A program made the translations under genes and the position numbers. Under the pieces are notes generated by a model. It made no database searches and was not told where the DNA came from. It saw nothing but the letters and a program-made list of their open reading frames with translations. Positions 1 to 7,919 of a DNA stretch of 64,000 bases are shown one piece after another. The stretch comes from DASRDR01 sp963812945 [NCBI: uncultured Candidatus Rokubacteria bacterium]. GTDB lineage: Bacteria > Methylomirabilota > Methylomirabilia > Rokubacteriales. Within the stretch, counting starts at the first letter, position 1. Every line of letters starts with the position of its first letter. Location of the stretch: assembly GCA_963812945.1 (NCBI GenBank), contig CAWEXD010000008.1, forward strand, positions 186,001-250,000, in the 5' to 3' direction.

Positions 1-175
1 CGGCCGCGCCGATCGCCTCGGGCATTGGCCAGGTGTGCGTCGCGCCGGTCGCGGGATCGAAGCGGTGGAGCGCGGGCGCGCGGATGTCGACCCAGTAGAG
101 CACCCGCTCGCGCGCGTCCCAGACCGGCCCTTCGCCGAGCCGGGCGCGCGCGTCGAGGACGCAGTTGGGGGTCAC
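1..175 (-). CDS. SMP-30/gluconolactonase-family protein, N-terminal part
   Basis: Partial gene; only the first 58 codons lie in the window and the rest runs off the left edge. The minus-strand translation contains LGEGPVWD followed by YWVDI and HRFDP, the usual opening of the SMP-30/gluconolactonase/regucalcin beta-propeller family, where the Glu of EGP is a metal ligand. Such enzymes hydrolyse sugar or other lactones. The GTG start at 173-175 follows the permease stop TAG after a single base, so translation is probably coupled and the gene is the last visible one of the operon. The family is clear; the substrate is not. Confidence 0.82.
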   Translation of the reverse strand, partial: MTPNCVLDARARLGEGPVWDARERVLYWVDIRAPALHRFDPATGATHTWPMPEAIGAA

Positions 176-176
176 C

Positions 177-1136
177 CTACGTGCGGAGGCGGGGGTCCAT
201 CGCGTCCCGAACGGCGTCGCCGAAGAGGTTCAGCCCGAAGACCGAGACCGCGATCGCCGCGCCGGGGAAGATCGCGAGCCAGGGCGCGTTCCGCATGTTC
301 TTCTGCGCCTCGTAGAGCATGTTGCCCCACGTCGGGCGGGGCGGCGCCTCGCCGAGCCCGAGGAACGAGAGCGCCGCCTCGGCGAGCAGCACCTCGGCGA
401 AGTAGAGGCTGCACTGCACGATCACCACCGAGAGGCAGTTCGGCACCACCGTCCGGAGGAGGAGACGCTGGATCGAGGTGCCGAGAGCGCGGGAGGCGGT
501 GACGTACTCCTGCGTCATGACGGACAGGGCGATGCCGCGGGTCATGCGCGCGATCCGTGGGAAATAGACCACCGCGAGCGCGATGACGATGCTCCGCCCC
601 CCCGTGCCCAGCGCGGCGCCCACCGCGACCGCGAGGAGCAGCGGCGGGAACGACATCAGGGCATCCAGCGCGCGCATCGTGAGCCCCGCGAGGCGGGCCG
701 GCGCCGCCGCGGCGAGGATGCCGACGAAGATTCCCGGCACCCCGGCCAGCAGGATGGTCAGGCCGCCGATCGTGAGGCTGAACGCCGCGCCGTGGACGAC
801 CCGGCTGAACACGTCCCGCCCGAGATGGTCCGTCCCGAACCAGAAGGCCGCCCCCGGCGGCGAGAAGCGCTTCGGCACGTTCATGCGGATCGGGTTCGTG
901 AGGGGCAAGTAGGGCGCCAGGAGGGCCATCGTCACCAGCCCGAGCACGATGGCAGCGCCGGCCACGGACAGCGGGTTCCGCCGCATCCACCGGCCCACCA
1001 ATCCTCGCCGCCCCCGCAGGGGTGGGAGTCCGATCGCCCGTGCCCCGACGGCCGGCTCCGCCACGGTCCCGCGGGCCACCATCGGATCGCGACGGTCGTC
1101 CTGGCGAACGGACGCGCGATCGTCCAGGGGCGTCAT
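177..1136 (-). CDS. Dpp/Opp-type ABC transporter permease (DppC-like)
   Basis: Inner-membrane permease of a peptide/nickel/opine-type importer, about 319 aa. It has a hydrophilic N-terminus, a first membrane span near residues 55-80, the FGTDHLGRDVFSR motif typical of DppC/OppC proteins, and later spans carrying the EAA-type loop (TASRALGTS) that contacts the ATPase. It starts 5 nt after the partner permease stop and was chosen as ATG 1136; an internal ATG near residue 19 is an alternative. Its gene partner is the DppB-like permease upstream, and the binding protein is at 4438-5994. The transporter ATPases are not in the window. Confidence 0.93.
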   Translation of the reverse strand: MTPLDDRASVRQDDRRDPMVARGTVAEPAVGARAIGLPPLRGRRGLVGRWMRRNPLSVAGAAIVLGLVTMALLAPYLPLTNPIRMNVPKRFSPPGAAFWFGTDHLGRDVFSRVVHGAAFSLTIGGLTILLAGVPGIFVGILAAAAPARLAGLTMRALDALMSFPPLLLAVAVGAALGTGGRSIVIALAVVYFPRIARMTRGIALSVMTQEYVTASRALGTSIQRLLLRTVVPNCLSVVIVQCSLYFAEVLLAEAALSFLGLGEAPPRPTWGNMLYEAQKNMRNAPWLAIFPGAAIAVSVFGLNLFGDAVRDAMDPRLRT

Positions 1137-1141
1137 GCGCG

Positions 1142-2095
1142 TCAGCTCGGTCTCAGCCGGGGATCGAGGTACGTGTAGACGATGTCGACCAGCAGGTTCA
1201 CGAGGACGTAGATGACGGCGACGTACAGGATGAGCCCCTGGATGACCGGGAGGTCGCGGTTGTACAGGGAGCGCACGACGAGCTGGCCCACGCCGGGGAG
1301 CACGAACACCGTCTCGATGACGGCGCTCCCGCCGAGCAGGATGCCCACGTTGATGCCGATCACGGTGACGATGGGGATCAGGGCATTGCGAAGCGCGTGG
1401 CGCATGAGGACGACGCGATCACGCAGTCCCTTCGCGCGCGCCGTTCGCACGTAGTCCTGGTTCAGGACCTCGAGCATGCTCGACCGGGTGAGGCGCGTGA
1501 GGAGCGCCGCCAGGTAGGTGCCCAGCGAGAGGCTGGGCAGGATCAGGAAGGGGATCGCCTTCCAGAAGCCGCGCGTGATGGGCTCGTAGCCGACGATGGG
1601 CAGGAGGTCGAGCCACAGCGCGAACAGGATGATCAGCATGAGCCCGAGCCAGAAGCTCGGGAGGGACAGGCTCACGAGGGTCAACAAACGCGCGGCGTGG
1701 TCGATCCACGAGTTCCTGAACGCGGCGGACAGGAGCCCGGCTGGCACGCCGATGGCGATCGAGAAGAGGAGCGCGAGGGTCACCAGGCTGAGGGTCGTCG
1801 GCATGCGCCACAGCAGCTCCTCCGAGACCCGCGTCTTGTTGTAGAGCGACTCGCCCAGGTTGCCTCGCGCGATCTGACCCACCCACTCGAGATAGCGGAC
1901 GTGGAGCGGACGATCCAGCCCGAGCTGGCGCCGGAGCTCCTCGACCGCCTGTGTGGTGCCCTCGCCGCCCATCATGACCAGGGCCGGGTCGCCGGGGATG
2001 ACGTGCACGAGCGCGAAGGACGCCATGCTGAGCGCGAGCAGCATGGGAACCAGGGCCAGCACGCGCACCAGGACGAGCTTGAGCAGCGGGTGCAT
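1142..2095 (-). CDS. Dpp/Opp-type ABC transporter permease (DppB-like)
   Basis: Inner-membrane permease, 317 aa, with an N-terminal span (residues about 8-30), the VIPGDPA motif common in DppB proteins, and five further spans. The EAA loop reads VRTARAKGL. It forms a heterodimer with the DppC-like protein encoded 5 nt downstream. It belongs to the same minus-strand operon as the substrate-binding protein but is separated from it by two ThDP-subunit genes and an esterase gene. That mixed order suggests that uptake and first degradation of one solute are co-expressed. Dipeptides, opines or other small solutes are all possible cargo. Confidence 0.93.
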   Translation of the reverse strand: MHPLLKLVLVRVLALVPMLLALSMASFALVHVIPGDPALVMMGGEGTTQAVEELRRQLGLDRPLHVRYLEWVGQIARGNLGESLYNKTRVSEELLWRMPTTLSLVTLALLFSIAIGVPAGLLSAAFRNSWIDHAARLLTLVSLSLPSFWLGLMLIILFALWLDLLPIVGYEPITRGFWKAIPFLILPSLSLGTYLAALLTRLTRSSMLEVLNQDYVRTARAKGLRDRVVLMRHALRNALIPIVTVIGINVGILLGGSAVIETVFVLPGVGQLVVRSLYNRDLPVIQGLILYVAVIYVLVNLLVDIVYTYLDPRLRPS

Positions 2096-2176
2096 GGCTA
2101 GAGCCGCGGCGCCGTCACGGCCCGGACGGCGGAGGGACCATGTGGCGGATGGTCGGCTGCCGGTTGCTGGCGATCC

Positions 2177-3115
2177 TCACGGGGCGGCGGCGAAGGCCTT
2201 CTGCAGCGAGCTCGCGATCTCGTCCAGCGCCGTCCGCGCCTTGTCGAGGATGCGTGTCATGCGGATGAACCCGTGGAACATCCCGGCGTAGCGGGTGACG
2301 GTGACGGGGACCCCGGCATCGCGGAGGCGGGCGGCGTAGGCTTCGCCCTCGTCGCGCAGCGGGTCGTACTCCGCGGTGATCACGAGCGCTGGCGGGAGCC
2401 CGGCGAGGCTCGGCGCCCGGAGAGGGGAGGCGAGGGGCTCGCGGCCCTGGGCCTCGCGGGCGAGGTAGTGGTCCCAGAACCACCGCATGCCCTCGCGGGT
2501 GAGCACGTAGCCGGTAGCGTTTTCGATGTAAGACCGGGTGTTTAGGTCGTGGTCGGTGACCGGGTAGATCAGCACCTGATGGACGAGGGCCGGCCCGCGG
2601 TGGTCGCGAGCCTGCAAGGTCATCACCGTGGCGAGGTTGGCGCCCGCGCTGTCACCTCCGACGGCGACGCGACGGGGATCGATCCCAAGCCGGCCGGCGT
2701 TCGCCACCACCCACGTGAGCGCGGCGTACGAGTCGTCGACCGCCACGGGATACTTGAACTCCGGCGCGAGCCGGTAGTCCACGCTGGCCACGACGCACCG
2801 CGCGGCGTTGGTCAGGGAGCGGCAGAGGCCGTCGTGGGTGTAGAGGTCGCCGATGACCCAGCCCCCGCCGTGATAGTAGACCAGCGCCGGATGCGGTCCC
2901 GGGCTACCGGGCGAGTACACCCGGACGGTGATCTCGCCGCCCGCCACGGGCACCCGGTGGTCGGCCACCGCGGCGACGCCCTCGAAGGGTCCGAGGGCGG
3001 CGGTGCGCGTCCGGATCGACTCGCGCGCCTCGTCGGGCGTCGAGTCCTCCACGGGCTTGAGGTTGAGCGCGGCCATCGCGTCGATGACACGTTGAGCCTG
3101 GGGATCGAGTGGCAT
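2177..3115 (-). CDS. Alpha/beta hydrolase, HSL-type esterase
   Basis: Carboxylesterase of the hormone-sensitive-lipase family, 312 aa. The oxyanion-hole motif YHGGGW lies near residue 81, the nucleophile elbow GDSAG gives Ser156, the acidic residue is in EYDPLRDEG and the catalytic His is in MFHGF, so the triad is complete. No signal peptide is evident, so it is probably cytoplasmic. The ATG at 3115 has an AGGAGG ribosome site 6 nt upstream. It sits inside the transporter operon between the ThDP subunits and the permeases, which suggests that it cleaves an ester bond in the imported compound or an intermediate. Confidence 0.92.
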   Translation of the reverse strand: MPLDPQAQRVIDAMAALNLKPVEDSTPDEARESIRTRTAALGPFEGVAAVADHRVPVAGGEITVRVYSPGSPGPHPALVYYHGGGWVIGDLYTHDGLCRSLTNAARCVVASVDYRLAPEFKYPVAVDDSYAALTWVVANAGRLGIDPRRVAVGGDSAGANLATVMTLQARDHRGPALVHQVLIYPVTDHDLNTRSYIENATGYVLTREGMRWFWDHYLAREAQGREPLASPLRAPSLAGLPPALVITAEYDPLRDEGEAYAARLRDAGVPVTVTRYAGMFHGFIRMTRILDKARTALDEIASSLQKAFAAAP

Positions 3116-3143
3116 TCGCGGCCTCCTGCGATGGGCTCAGTGC

Positions 3144-3740
3144 TCAGGCGTCCGCGCTCGCGTTCGCGCGGAGGCGCAAGAGCTTGGCCCGGGCGTCGTG
3201 GATCTGCTGGTGGAACGGGACCCGCTCCCGGACCATCATGGGGGTCTTCTCGGCGAGCCCCGTGTGGAGCTCGACGAGGACCGGCCCCTCGGCGCGAAGG
3301 ATCTCGGGCAGACGACGCTTGAAGGTGTCGAGGTCGTCGATGACGGTTGCCATCCGGTAGCCGGCGCCCTTGGCCATCATCACGAAATCGACCGACAGGC
3401 CGCCAGGGATGCCCTGGGCGCCCGACGTGTGGTACACGCCGTTCTTGAAGAGGAAGTGGACGAGGTTCCGGGGCGCGGCGCCCGCGATGGTGGCGAGGGA
3501 GCCGAGCTGCATGAGCAGGGAGCCGTCGCCGTCGAGCACGATCACGCGGCGGTCCGGACGGGCGAGCGCCATCCCGAGCCCGAGGGACGAGGCGCCTCCC
3601 ATGAACCCGACGCACGTCACGGACAGGTCGCCGGGGGCGATGCTGCGCCAGGCGGGTGCCGTGGTCATGGTCGGGACGACCATGGCGTCGCCGCGCTCGG
3701 CGGCGAGGGCGCGCAGGACATCCTCCGGCTTGTCGATCAT
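3144..3740 (-). CDS. ThDP-dependent decarboxylase, pyrophosphate-binding subunit
   Basis: A 198-aa protein equal to the C-terminal ThDP pyrophosphate domain of decarboxylases. The GDGS...N cofactor motif is present as DGDGSLLMQ followed some 25 residues later by KNGVYHTSG. Split small enzymes of this size are known for sulfopyruvate decarboxylase (ComE) and phosphonopyruvate-decarboxylase-like proteins. It follows the matching N-terminal-domain gene by 12 nt, so the two most likely form one enzyme. A 2-oxo acid is the likely substrate, but nothing in the sequence shows whether it carries a sulfonate, phosphonate or carbon group. Confidence 0.88.
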   Translation of the reverse strand: MIDKPEDVLRALAAERGDAMVVPTMTTAPAWRSIAPGDLSVTCVGFMGGASSLGLGMALARPDRRVIVLDGDGSLLMQLGSLATIAGAAPRNLVHFLFKNGVYHTSGAQGIPGGLSVDFVMMAKGAGYRMATVIDDLDTFKRRLPEILRAEGPVLVELHTGLAEKTPMMVRERVPFHQQIHDARAKLLRLRANASADA

Positions 3741-3752
3741 CGCCGCGCCACC

Positions 3753-4313
3753 TCAGGCGGTCTCCAGGCCGACCAGGACCGCGGCCGGCCCCCGGCGCGC
3801 GCGGCTCAGCCGGTAGTACTCGGGGATCAGGTGCACGTCGTCCGGCCCTTCGAGGCGCGCGTGCGGTACCCCGAAGGTGTCGAGCAAGGGCTCGCAGTAT
3901 CGCACCATCGAGTGCCGGGACTCCCGCGGGTCCTTGTCCTTCTCCCGGCTCAGGAGGCCGATCATGTAGAACATCGGCACCCGGCCGTCCATCGCCACGC
4001 CGCGGAGCGTGTTGACCGACGCGTAGAGCCCCGCGTGCTGGATCATGAGCACGACGGGCTCGCCGCCGATGTGGAGGCCCGCCGCGACGGCGGTCGCCTC
4101 GTCCTCCGTTGCGCAGGTGACGACGCGGATCGAGTCCTCCTTGTCGAGCGCGGCGAGGACGGTCTTCTGGTGCGTGTCCGGCACGCTGAGGATCCAGCCG
4201 AGGTGCGTGTGAACCGGCGGCTCGGCGACCTCGACGGCCAGCGCGGCCCGCGCCTCGCGGAAGGTGTCCTTCAGGGTGTCGATGATCAGCGGGGCCGGAA
4301 TGGACTCGGGCAT
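3753..4313 (-). CDS. ThDP-dependent decarboxylase, pyrimidine-binding subunit
   Basis: A 186-aa protein matching the N-terminal PYR domain of ThDP enzymes and similar in size to ComD-type subunits. The segment TCATEDEATAVAAGL carries the conserved Glu that activates the cofactor. It also has the GEPVVLMIQHAG strand seen in sulfopyruvate and phosphonopyruvate decarboxylase alpha subunits. The ATG at 4313 has GGAGG at good spacing. It is followed after 12 nt by the pyrophosphate-binding subunit, so the active site should form between the two chains. It is expressed with a solute transporter and an esterase, pointing to catabolism rather than coenzyme synthesis. Confidence 0.86.
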   Translation of the reverse strand: MPESIPAPLIIDTLKDTFREARAALAVEVAEPPVHTHLGWILSVPDTHQKTVLAALDKEDSIRVVTCATEDEATAVAAGLHIGGEPVVLMIQHAGLYASVNTLRGVAMDGRVPMFYMIGLLSREKDKDPRESRHSMVRYCEPLLDTFGVPHARLEGPDDVHLIPEYYRLSRARRGPAAVLVGLETA

Positions 4314-4437
4314 GGTGCCTCCGCGCCGGGTGGTCGCGCGCCGTCGACTGTGCTCGGGAGGTCAGGCCCCGAGCCGCGGCGACCGTTGCCCGATCGCCGC
4401 GAGCCCGGGACCCGCGTTCCGCCGTCGGTTCGCTTGG

Positions 4438-5994
4438 CTACTTCGACACACCCCACACGCGGGCGTAGCCCGCGCCCCAGTGGACCCATCCCTTGACGTT
4501 CTCCCGCCACGCCGCCACCTGGGGATAGGCGTTCGTCGGGTAGTAGGGGAGGTCGGTCCGCCGGAGCTGCTCGAGCTGGGCGTAGATCTTCGCGCGGTCC
4601 TCGGCTTTCAGTGCCTTGCGCCCTTCCTGGCAGAGCCGGTCGTACTCCGGGTTGTTGTAGCCGGCCTGGCTCGACTTGGACTCGTTCGACTGGCAGTAGT
4701 AGATGTCGGCGTCCGGTCGCGGCGTGAGGCCCGAGTAGAACAGCTCGAAGTCACCCTTGTTGAAGACCTCCTGAAGGGCCGCGGACTCGAGCGTCTTCAC
4801 CTCGACGTTCATGCCGGCCGCCTGGAGCTGGGCCTGGATCACGACCGCACCCTGGGCGATCCGGTCCGGCACCAGGTGAGCGGTGAGGACGACTTTCTCG
4901 CCCTTGTAGCCGGCCTCCTGCATGAGCTGCTTCGCTCGCTGCACGTTGGGCTTCGCGTAGGGATCCTGGTCGTGGACGGCGCCGTGGAAGGGCATGCCAG
5001 CCGGGAACCCAGCGGAGACCGGCTTGCCCTGCCCCCCGAACTGGGCCTTGTTGAGCTCCTCCTTGTCGATGGCGTACGCCACCGCCTGGCGGAGCTTCTG
5101 GTTCGTGAACAGGCCCTTCTTGAAGCCGAACCGGAGATCGTCGAACGCTGTGCCGGGCTTGACGGCGACCACCATGCCCCGCGTGCCCTTCATCCGTGGG
5201 ACGTCCTCGATGTTCAACTCGATGGCGATGTCGACGTCGCCCTTTTCGATGGCCGCCGCCCGCACCGAGCTGTCGGGGATCGGGATGAAGTCCACCGTCT
5301 CCATGATGGCGACCTTCTTCCCGGCCAGCCCGGAGGCGGGCCGCGAGTCGGCCACGTAGTCCTTGAACTTCTTCATCCGGAGGAAGGCGTCCTTCTTCCA
5401 CTCGACGAACTCGTAGGGGCCGGTGCCGACGGGCTTGGTGATGGCCCCGCCCTGCTTCTCGACCTCGCCCTCCGGGTAGATCACGACTGGGCAGATCACG
5501 TTGGCCAGGTTGGCGAGGAAGACTCCCGATGGAGCGTTGAGGCCAATGCGGACCGTCGAGGCGTCCGTCGCCTCGACGTCCTTCACCAGCCCCTTGAACT
5601 CCGCCGACCGGCAGCCCTGGTTTCGCATCCGGGTGAGCGTGTAGGCGACGTCCTTCGCGTCCATCACCTTGCCGTTGTGGAACTTGACGCCCTTCCGGAC
5701 CGTGATGGTGTAGGTGAGGCCATCGGGGCTGATCGTGTGCTTGTCGGCCAGCATCGGCTGGATCGACAGGTCCTCGCCGAGCGTGTACAGCATCTCGTAC
5801 ACGTTCAGGAGCGCGACCCGGCTGACGTAGTGCGTTGTCAGGTGGAGGTCGACGTTCGACGTGTCGCCATGTAGGGCCACTTTCAGCTGACCCGAGGCCG
5901 GCGGCGCGGCGACGAGGGTCGCCCCCAGAACGAGGGCCAGCGCCATTGCGCACCAGCCAGCGGTGCGGTGAAGACCGAATCGTGTCGCTCGCAT
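4438..5994 (-). CDS. ABC transporter substrate-binding protein, SBP_bac_5 family
   Basis: Periplasmic solute-binding protein for the Dpp/Opp-type permeases downstream, 518 aa. The start was placed at ATG 5994 because it has AGGAGG 10 nt upstream and begins a good signal peptide (basic MRATRFGLHR, a hydrophobic core, then a PPASGQ cleavage region). The frame stays open well upstream into the creatininase gene, but that extension is an artefact of base composition. The mature protein has family-5 motifs such as TYTITVRKGVKFHNG and the PVGTGPYEF segment. Cargo cannot be read from the sequence. Confidence 0.93.
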   Translation of the reverse strand: MRATRFGLHRTAGWCAMALALVLGATLVAAPPASGQLKVALHGDTSNVDLHLTTHYVSRVALLNVYEMLYTLGEDLSIQPMLADKHTISPDGLTYTITVRKGVKFHNGKVMDAKDVAYTLTRMRNQGCRSAEFKGLVKDVEATDASTVRIGLNAPSGVFLANLANVICPVVIYPEGEVEKQGGAITKPVGTGPYEFVEWKKDAFLRMKKFKDYVADSRPASGLAGKKVAIMETVDFIPIPDSSVRAAAIEKGDVDIAIELNIEDVPRMKGTRGMVVAVKPGTAFDDLRFGFKKGLFTNQKLRQAVAYAIDKEELNKAQFGGQGKPVSAGFPAGMPFHGAVHDQDPYAKPNVQRAKQLMQEAGYKGEKVVLTAHLVPDRIAQGAVVIQAQLQAAGMNVEVKTLESAALQEVFNKGDFELFYSGLTPRPDADIYYCQSNESKSSQAGYNNPEYDRLCQEGRKALKAEDRAKIYAQLEQLRRTDLPYYPTNAYPQVAAWRENVKGWVHWGAGYARVWGVSK

Positions 5995-6014
5995 CAGCGT
6001 CTCCCTCCTGGTTG

Positions 6015-6830
6015 TTACCACCGGATCTCCCGTTGCACCGGCAGCCGGTGCTGGTCCTGTCGTCCCTCGATGGGCCAGGCTCGGAACTCGTCGAGCCAGA
6101 CCAGCATCTCCTTCATGATGGCGTCGGCGATCTGGCGGCCCTTCTCGCGGCTCGCCTTCGTCGGGTCTCCGTGGACGCCCGTCTTGGTCCAGCGTCCCCA
6201 GAAGTCGTTGAAGCGGACGTTGGTCGTGCTGTCGGACGTCATGGTCCGGCCCACCCGGTCGGTGTCCGGGACGGCCTTGTCCATCTGGACGCGCTCGGCG
6301 GCGAAGTGGAGATAGAGCGAGGTCTCCCACTCGTCCGCGTGGGCGTACACGCCGCTCTCGAGCCCCTTCGTGCTCTCGTCGCGCCCCATGTTGTAGTAGC
6401 CGAAGGCGCAGCAGATGGCGGGCGTCTCGAGCACGACCCGGCGCGCGATCAGGTCGGCCATCGGCATGTTCGAGCCGTGCCCGTTGATCACCGCCATGCG
6501 GCGGAACCCGTGGTAGGCGACGCTCTTCAGCACGTCCGCGCAGAAGTCGATGAAGTGCTGGGGCTCGACATGGATCGTCCCCGGGAAGTCGAAGTGGTGC
6601 ATGTTGAGGCCGTAGGGGATGCCTGGGAGGACGAGCACCTTGTCGGGGGCCCGCCGTCCGAGCTCCCGGCACACGGACTCCACCAGGAACAGGTCGGTGT
6701 CGAGGGGGAGGTGCGCCCCGTGCTGCTCCGTCGAGCCGGTGGGGAGGAGCACCACCTTCCCGAGCTCGATGGCGTCGTTCATCTCGGGCCACGTCAGCTT
6801 GTTGTATTCGAAGATCTCGCGCGCCTTCAC
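6015..6830 (-). CDS. Creatininase-family amidohydrolase
   Basis: A 271-aa metal-dependent amidohydrolase of the creatininase/formamide-hydrolase family. The diagnostic motif GSTEQHGAHLPLDTD supplies metal ligands Glu35, His37 and Asp46; NGHGSN and HADEWETS supply the rest, with an Asp where creatininase usually has Gly. Family members open cyclic amides or cut amide bonds of small molecules. The start is GTG 6830 with AGGAGG upstream. It is the first gene of the minus-strand transporter operon, 20 nt before the binding protein, and diverges from the NagB-like gene. It could act on the imported compound; real creatinine is unproven. Confidence 0.9.
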   Translation of the reverse strand: MKAREIFEYNKLTWPEMNDAIELGKVVLLPTGSTEQHGAHLPLDTDLFLVESVCRELGRRAPDKVLVLPGIPYGLNMHHFDFPGTIHVEPQHFIDFCADVLKSVAYHGFRRMAVINGHGSNMPMADLIARRVVLETPAICCAFGYYNMGRDESTKGLESGVYAHADEWETSLYLHFAAERVQMDKAVPDTDRVGRTMTSDSTTNVRFNDFWGRWTKTGVHGDPTKASREKGRQIADAIMKEMLVWLDEFRAWPIEGRQDQHRLPVQREIRW

Positions 6831-6964
6831 CGGGCCTCCTGAGCGTCTGTGGACAGCTTCCGAGCTGCGAGCGGTCTCGCGATCGCGTCAACTCTAGCGA
6901 AGGGTCCAGACTCGGACAAGGGGGTAGCCGAAGGCGCCCTGGCCGCACGCAAGACACCGCTGGC

Positions 6965-6993
6965 TTGTCGTCCGGGCGGCACCGTGCTAGACG
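6965..6993 (+). promoter_or_regulatory. Promoter of the NagB-like gene
   Basis: TTGTCG at 6965-6970 and TAGACG at 6988-6993 are separated by 17 nt, and the -10 is preceded by TGC (extended -10). This would start RNA near 7000, about 20 nt before the GTG of the NagB-like gene. The same TGCTAGAC string occurs before the RRM gene and before the methyltransferase at the right edge. Prediction by eye. Confidence 0.5.
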
Positions 6994-7020
6994 GAAGCGA
7001 CTCCAACGGAAGGACGGGAC

Positions 7021-7884
7021 GTGGACCAGGACGCGCGCGCGCTCGATCCCCTGGCGGTGCCCGAGTCCGAGCTTGGCCGGGGCTCGCCGATCCCGCTCGT
7101 CGTCGTGCCGGATGCGGCGGCCCTCGTGGCCCGGTTCGCGGCGGATCTTCTCGCCGAGTACGTGGCCGCGCGTCGAGCGGGGCGCGCGAAGGTCGTTTTC
7201 ATCGTGCCGGTGGGTCCGGTCGGCCAGTTCGACCTCTTCGCGCGCGCGGCGAACGCCGAGCGGCTGAGCCTGCGCGACCTGGTCGTGATCAACATGGACG
7301 AGTACCTCCTGGCCGACGGGCGCGACTGGATCCCCGAAACCGACGCGCTCAGCTTTCGCCGGCACACGGCGGCGCACTTCTACGACCTCCTGGACCCGGC
7401 GCTGGCGCCCCCGCCGGAGCAGCGGATCGTCCCGCACCCGGCGGACCTCGGGGCGGTCCCGCGGGCGATCGCGCGGTGGGGGGGCGTCGACGTCTGCTTC
7501 GCCGGGGTCGGCGTGACCGGCCACCTCGCGTTCAACGAGCCGCCGGAGCCGGACGAGCGGGTGAGTCTGGAGAGGTTCCGCGAGCTTCCGACCCGCGTCG
7601 TTCGGCTCTCGCGAGAGACGCGCATCATCAACGCCGTGAACGCGGCGCGCGGCAACCTGGATCGGATCCCGGGACTCGCGGTGACCGTCGGCATGCGGGA
7701 GATCATGGAGAGCCGGCGGGTCCGGGTCTACATGAACCGGGAGTGGCAGTGCGCGATCGTGCGGAAGATGCTCCACGGGCCCGTGACGCCCGTCGTGCCG
7801 GCGTCCCTGCTGCAGGGACACCCGGACGTCCGGGTCACGATCGCGGCGCACGTGGCGCGCCTTCCCGAACCCGAGCTCAGATGA
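7021..7884 (+). CDS. NagB/RpiA-fold sugar-phosphate deaminase/isomerase-like protein
   Basis: A 287-aa protein of the glucosamine-6-phosphate deaminase fold. NMDEY at residues 91-95 matches the NagB motif with its catalytic Asp, and GVGVTGHLAFNEP at 162-174 matches the second motif, keeping His168 and Glu173. The position normally held by Asp (G-x-D-G-H) is Thr166, and the phosphate-loop motif GSTP reads VGPVGQF. This makes classical deamination of glucosamine-6-phosphate uncertain; another phosphosugar is possible. The GTG start at 7021 has GGAAGG upstream. The gene lies 35 nt before the decarboxylase gene, although that gene appears to have its own promoter. Confidence 0.8.
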   Translation: MDQDARALDPLAVPESELGRGSPIPLVVVPDAAALVARFAADLLAEYVAARRAGRAKVVFIVPVGPVGQFDLFARAANAERLSLRDLVVINMDEYLLADGRDWIPETDALSFRRHTAAHFYDLLDPALAPPPEQRIVPHPADLGAVPRAIARWGGVDVCFAGVGVTGHLAFNEPPEPDERVSLERFRELPTRVVRLSRETRIINAVNAARGNLDRIPGLAVTVGMREIMESRRVRVYMNREWQCAIVRKMLHGPVTPVVPASLLQGHPDVRVTIAAHVARLPEPELR

Positions 7885-7905
7885 GCGACCGACCCGATCA
7901 TGAGG

Positions 7906-7911
7906 TAGGAT
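7906..7911 (+). promoter_or_regulatory. -10-like hexamer just before the LysA-like gene
   Basis: TAGGAT lies 8 nt before the ATG of the decarboxylase gene and no ribosome-binding site fits between. If it is a -10 element, RNA would start at or within a few bases of the ATG, giving a leaderless mRNA. Confidence 0.4.
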
Positions 7912-7919
7912 GAGCGGCC

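Noticed and set aside
4264-5874. Long plus-strand frame opposite the binding protein
   Set aside because: Antisense shadow of a well-supported gene; low-complexity translation with no recognisable domain.
5995-7851. In-frame upstream extension of the SBP_bac_5 gene to more than 1100 codons
   Set aside because: The extension overlaps the creatininase and NagB-like genes and lacks motifs. ATG 5994 has a ribosome site and a signal peptide.
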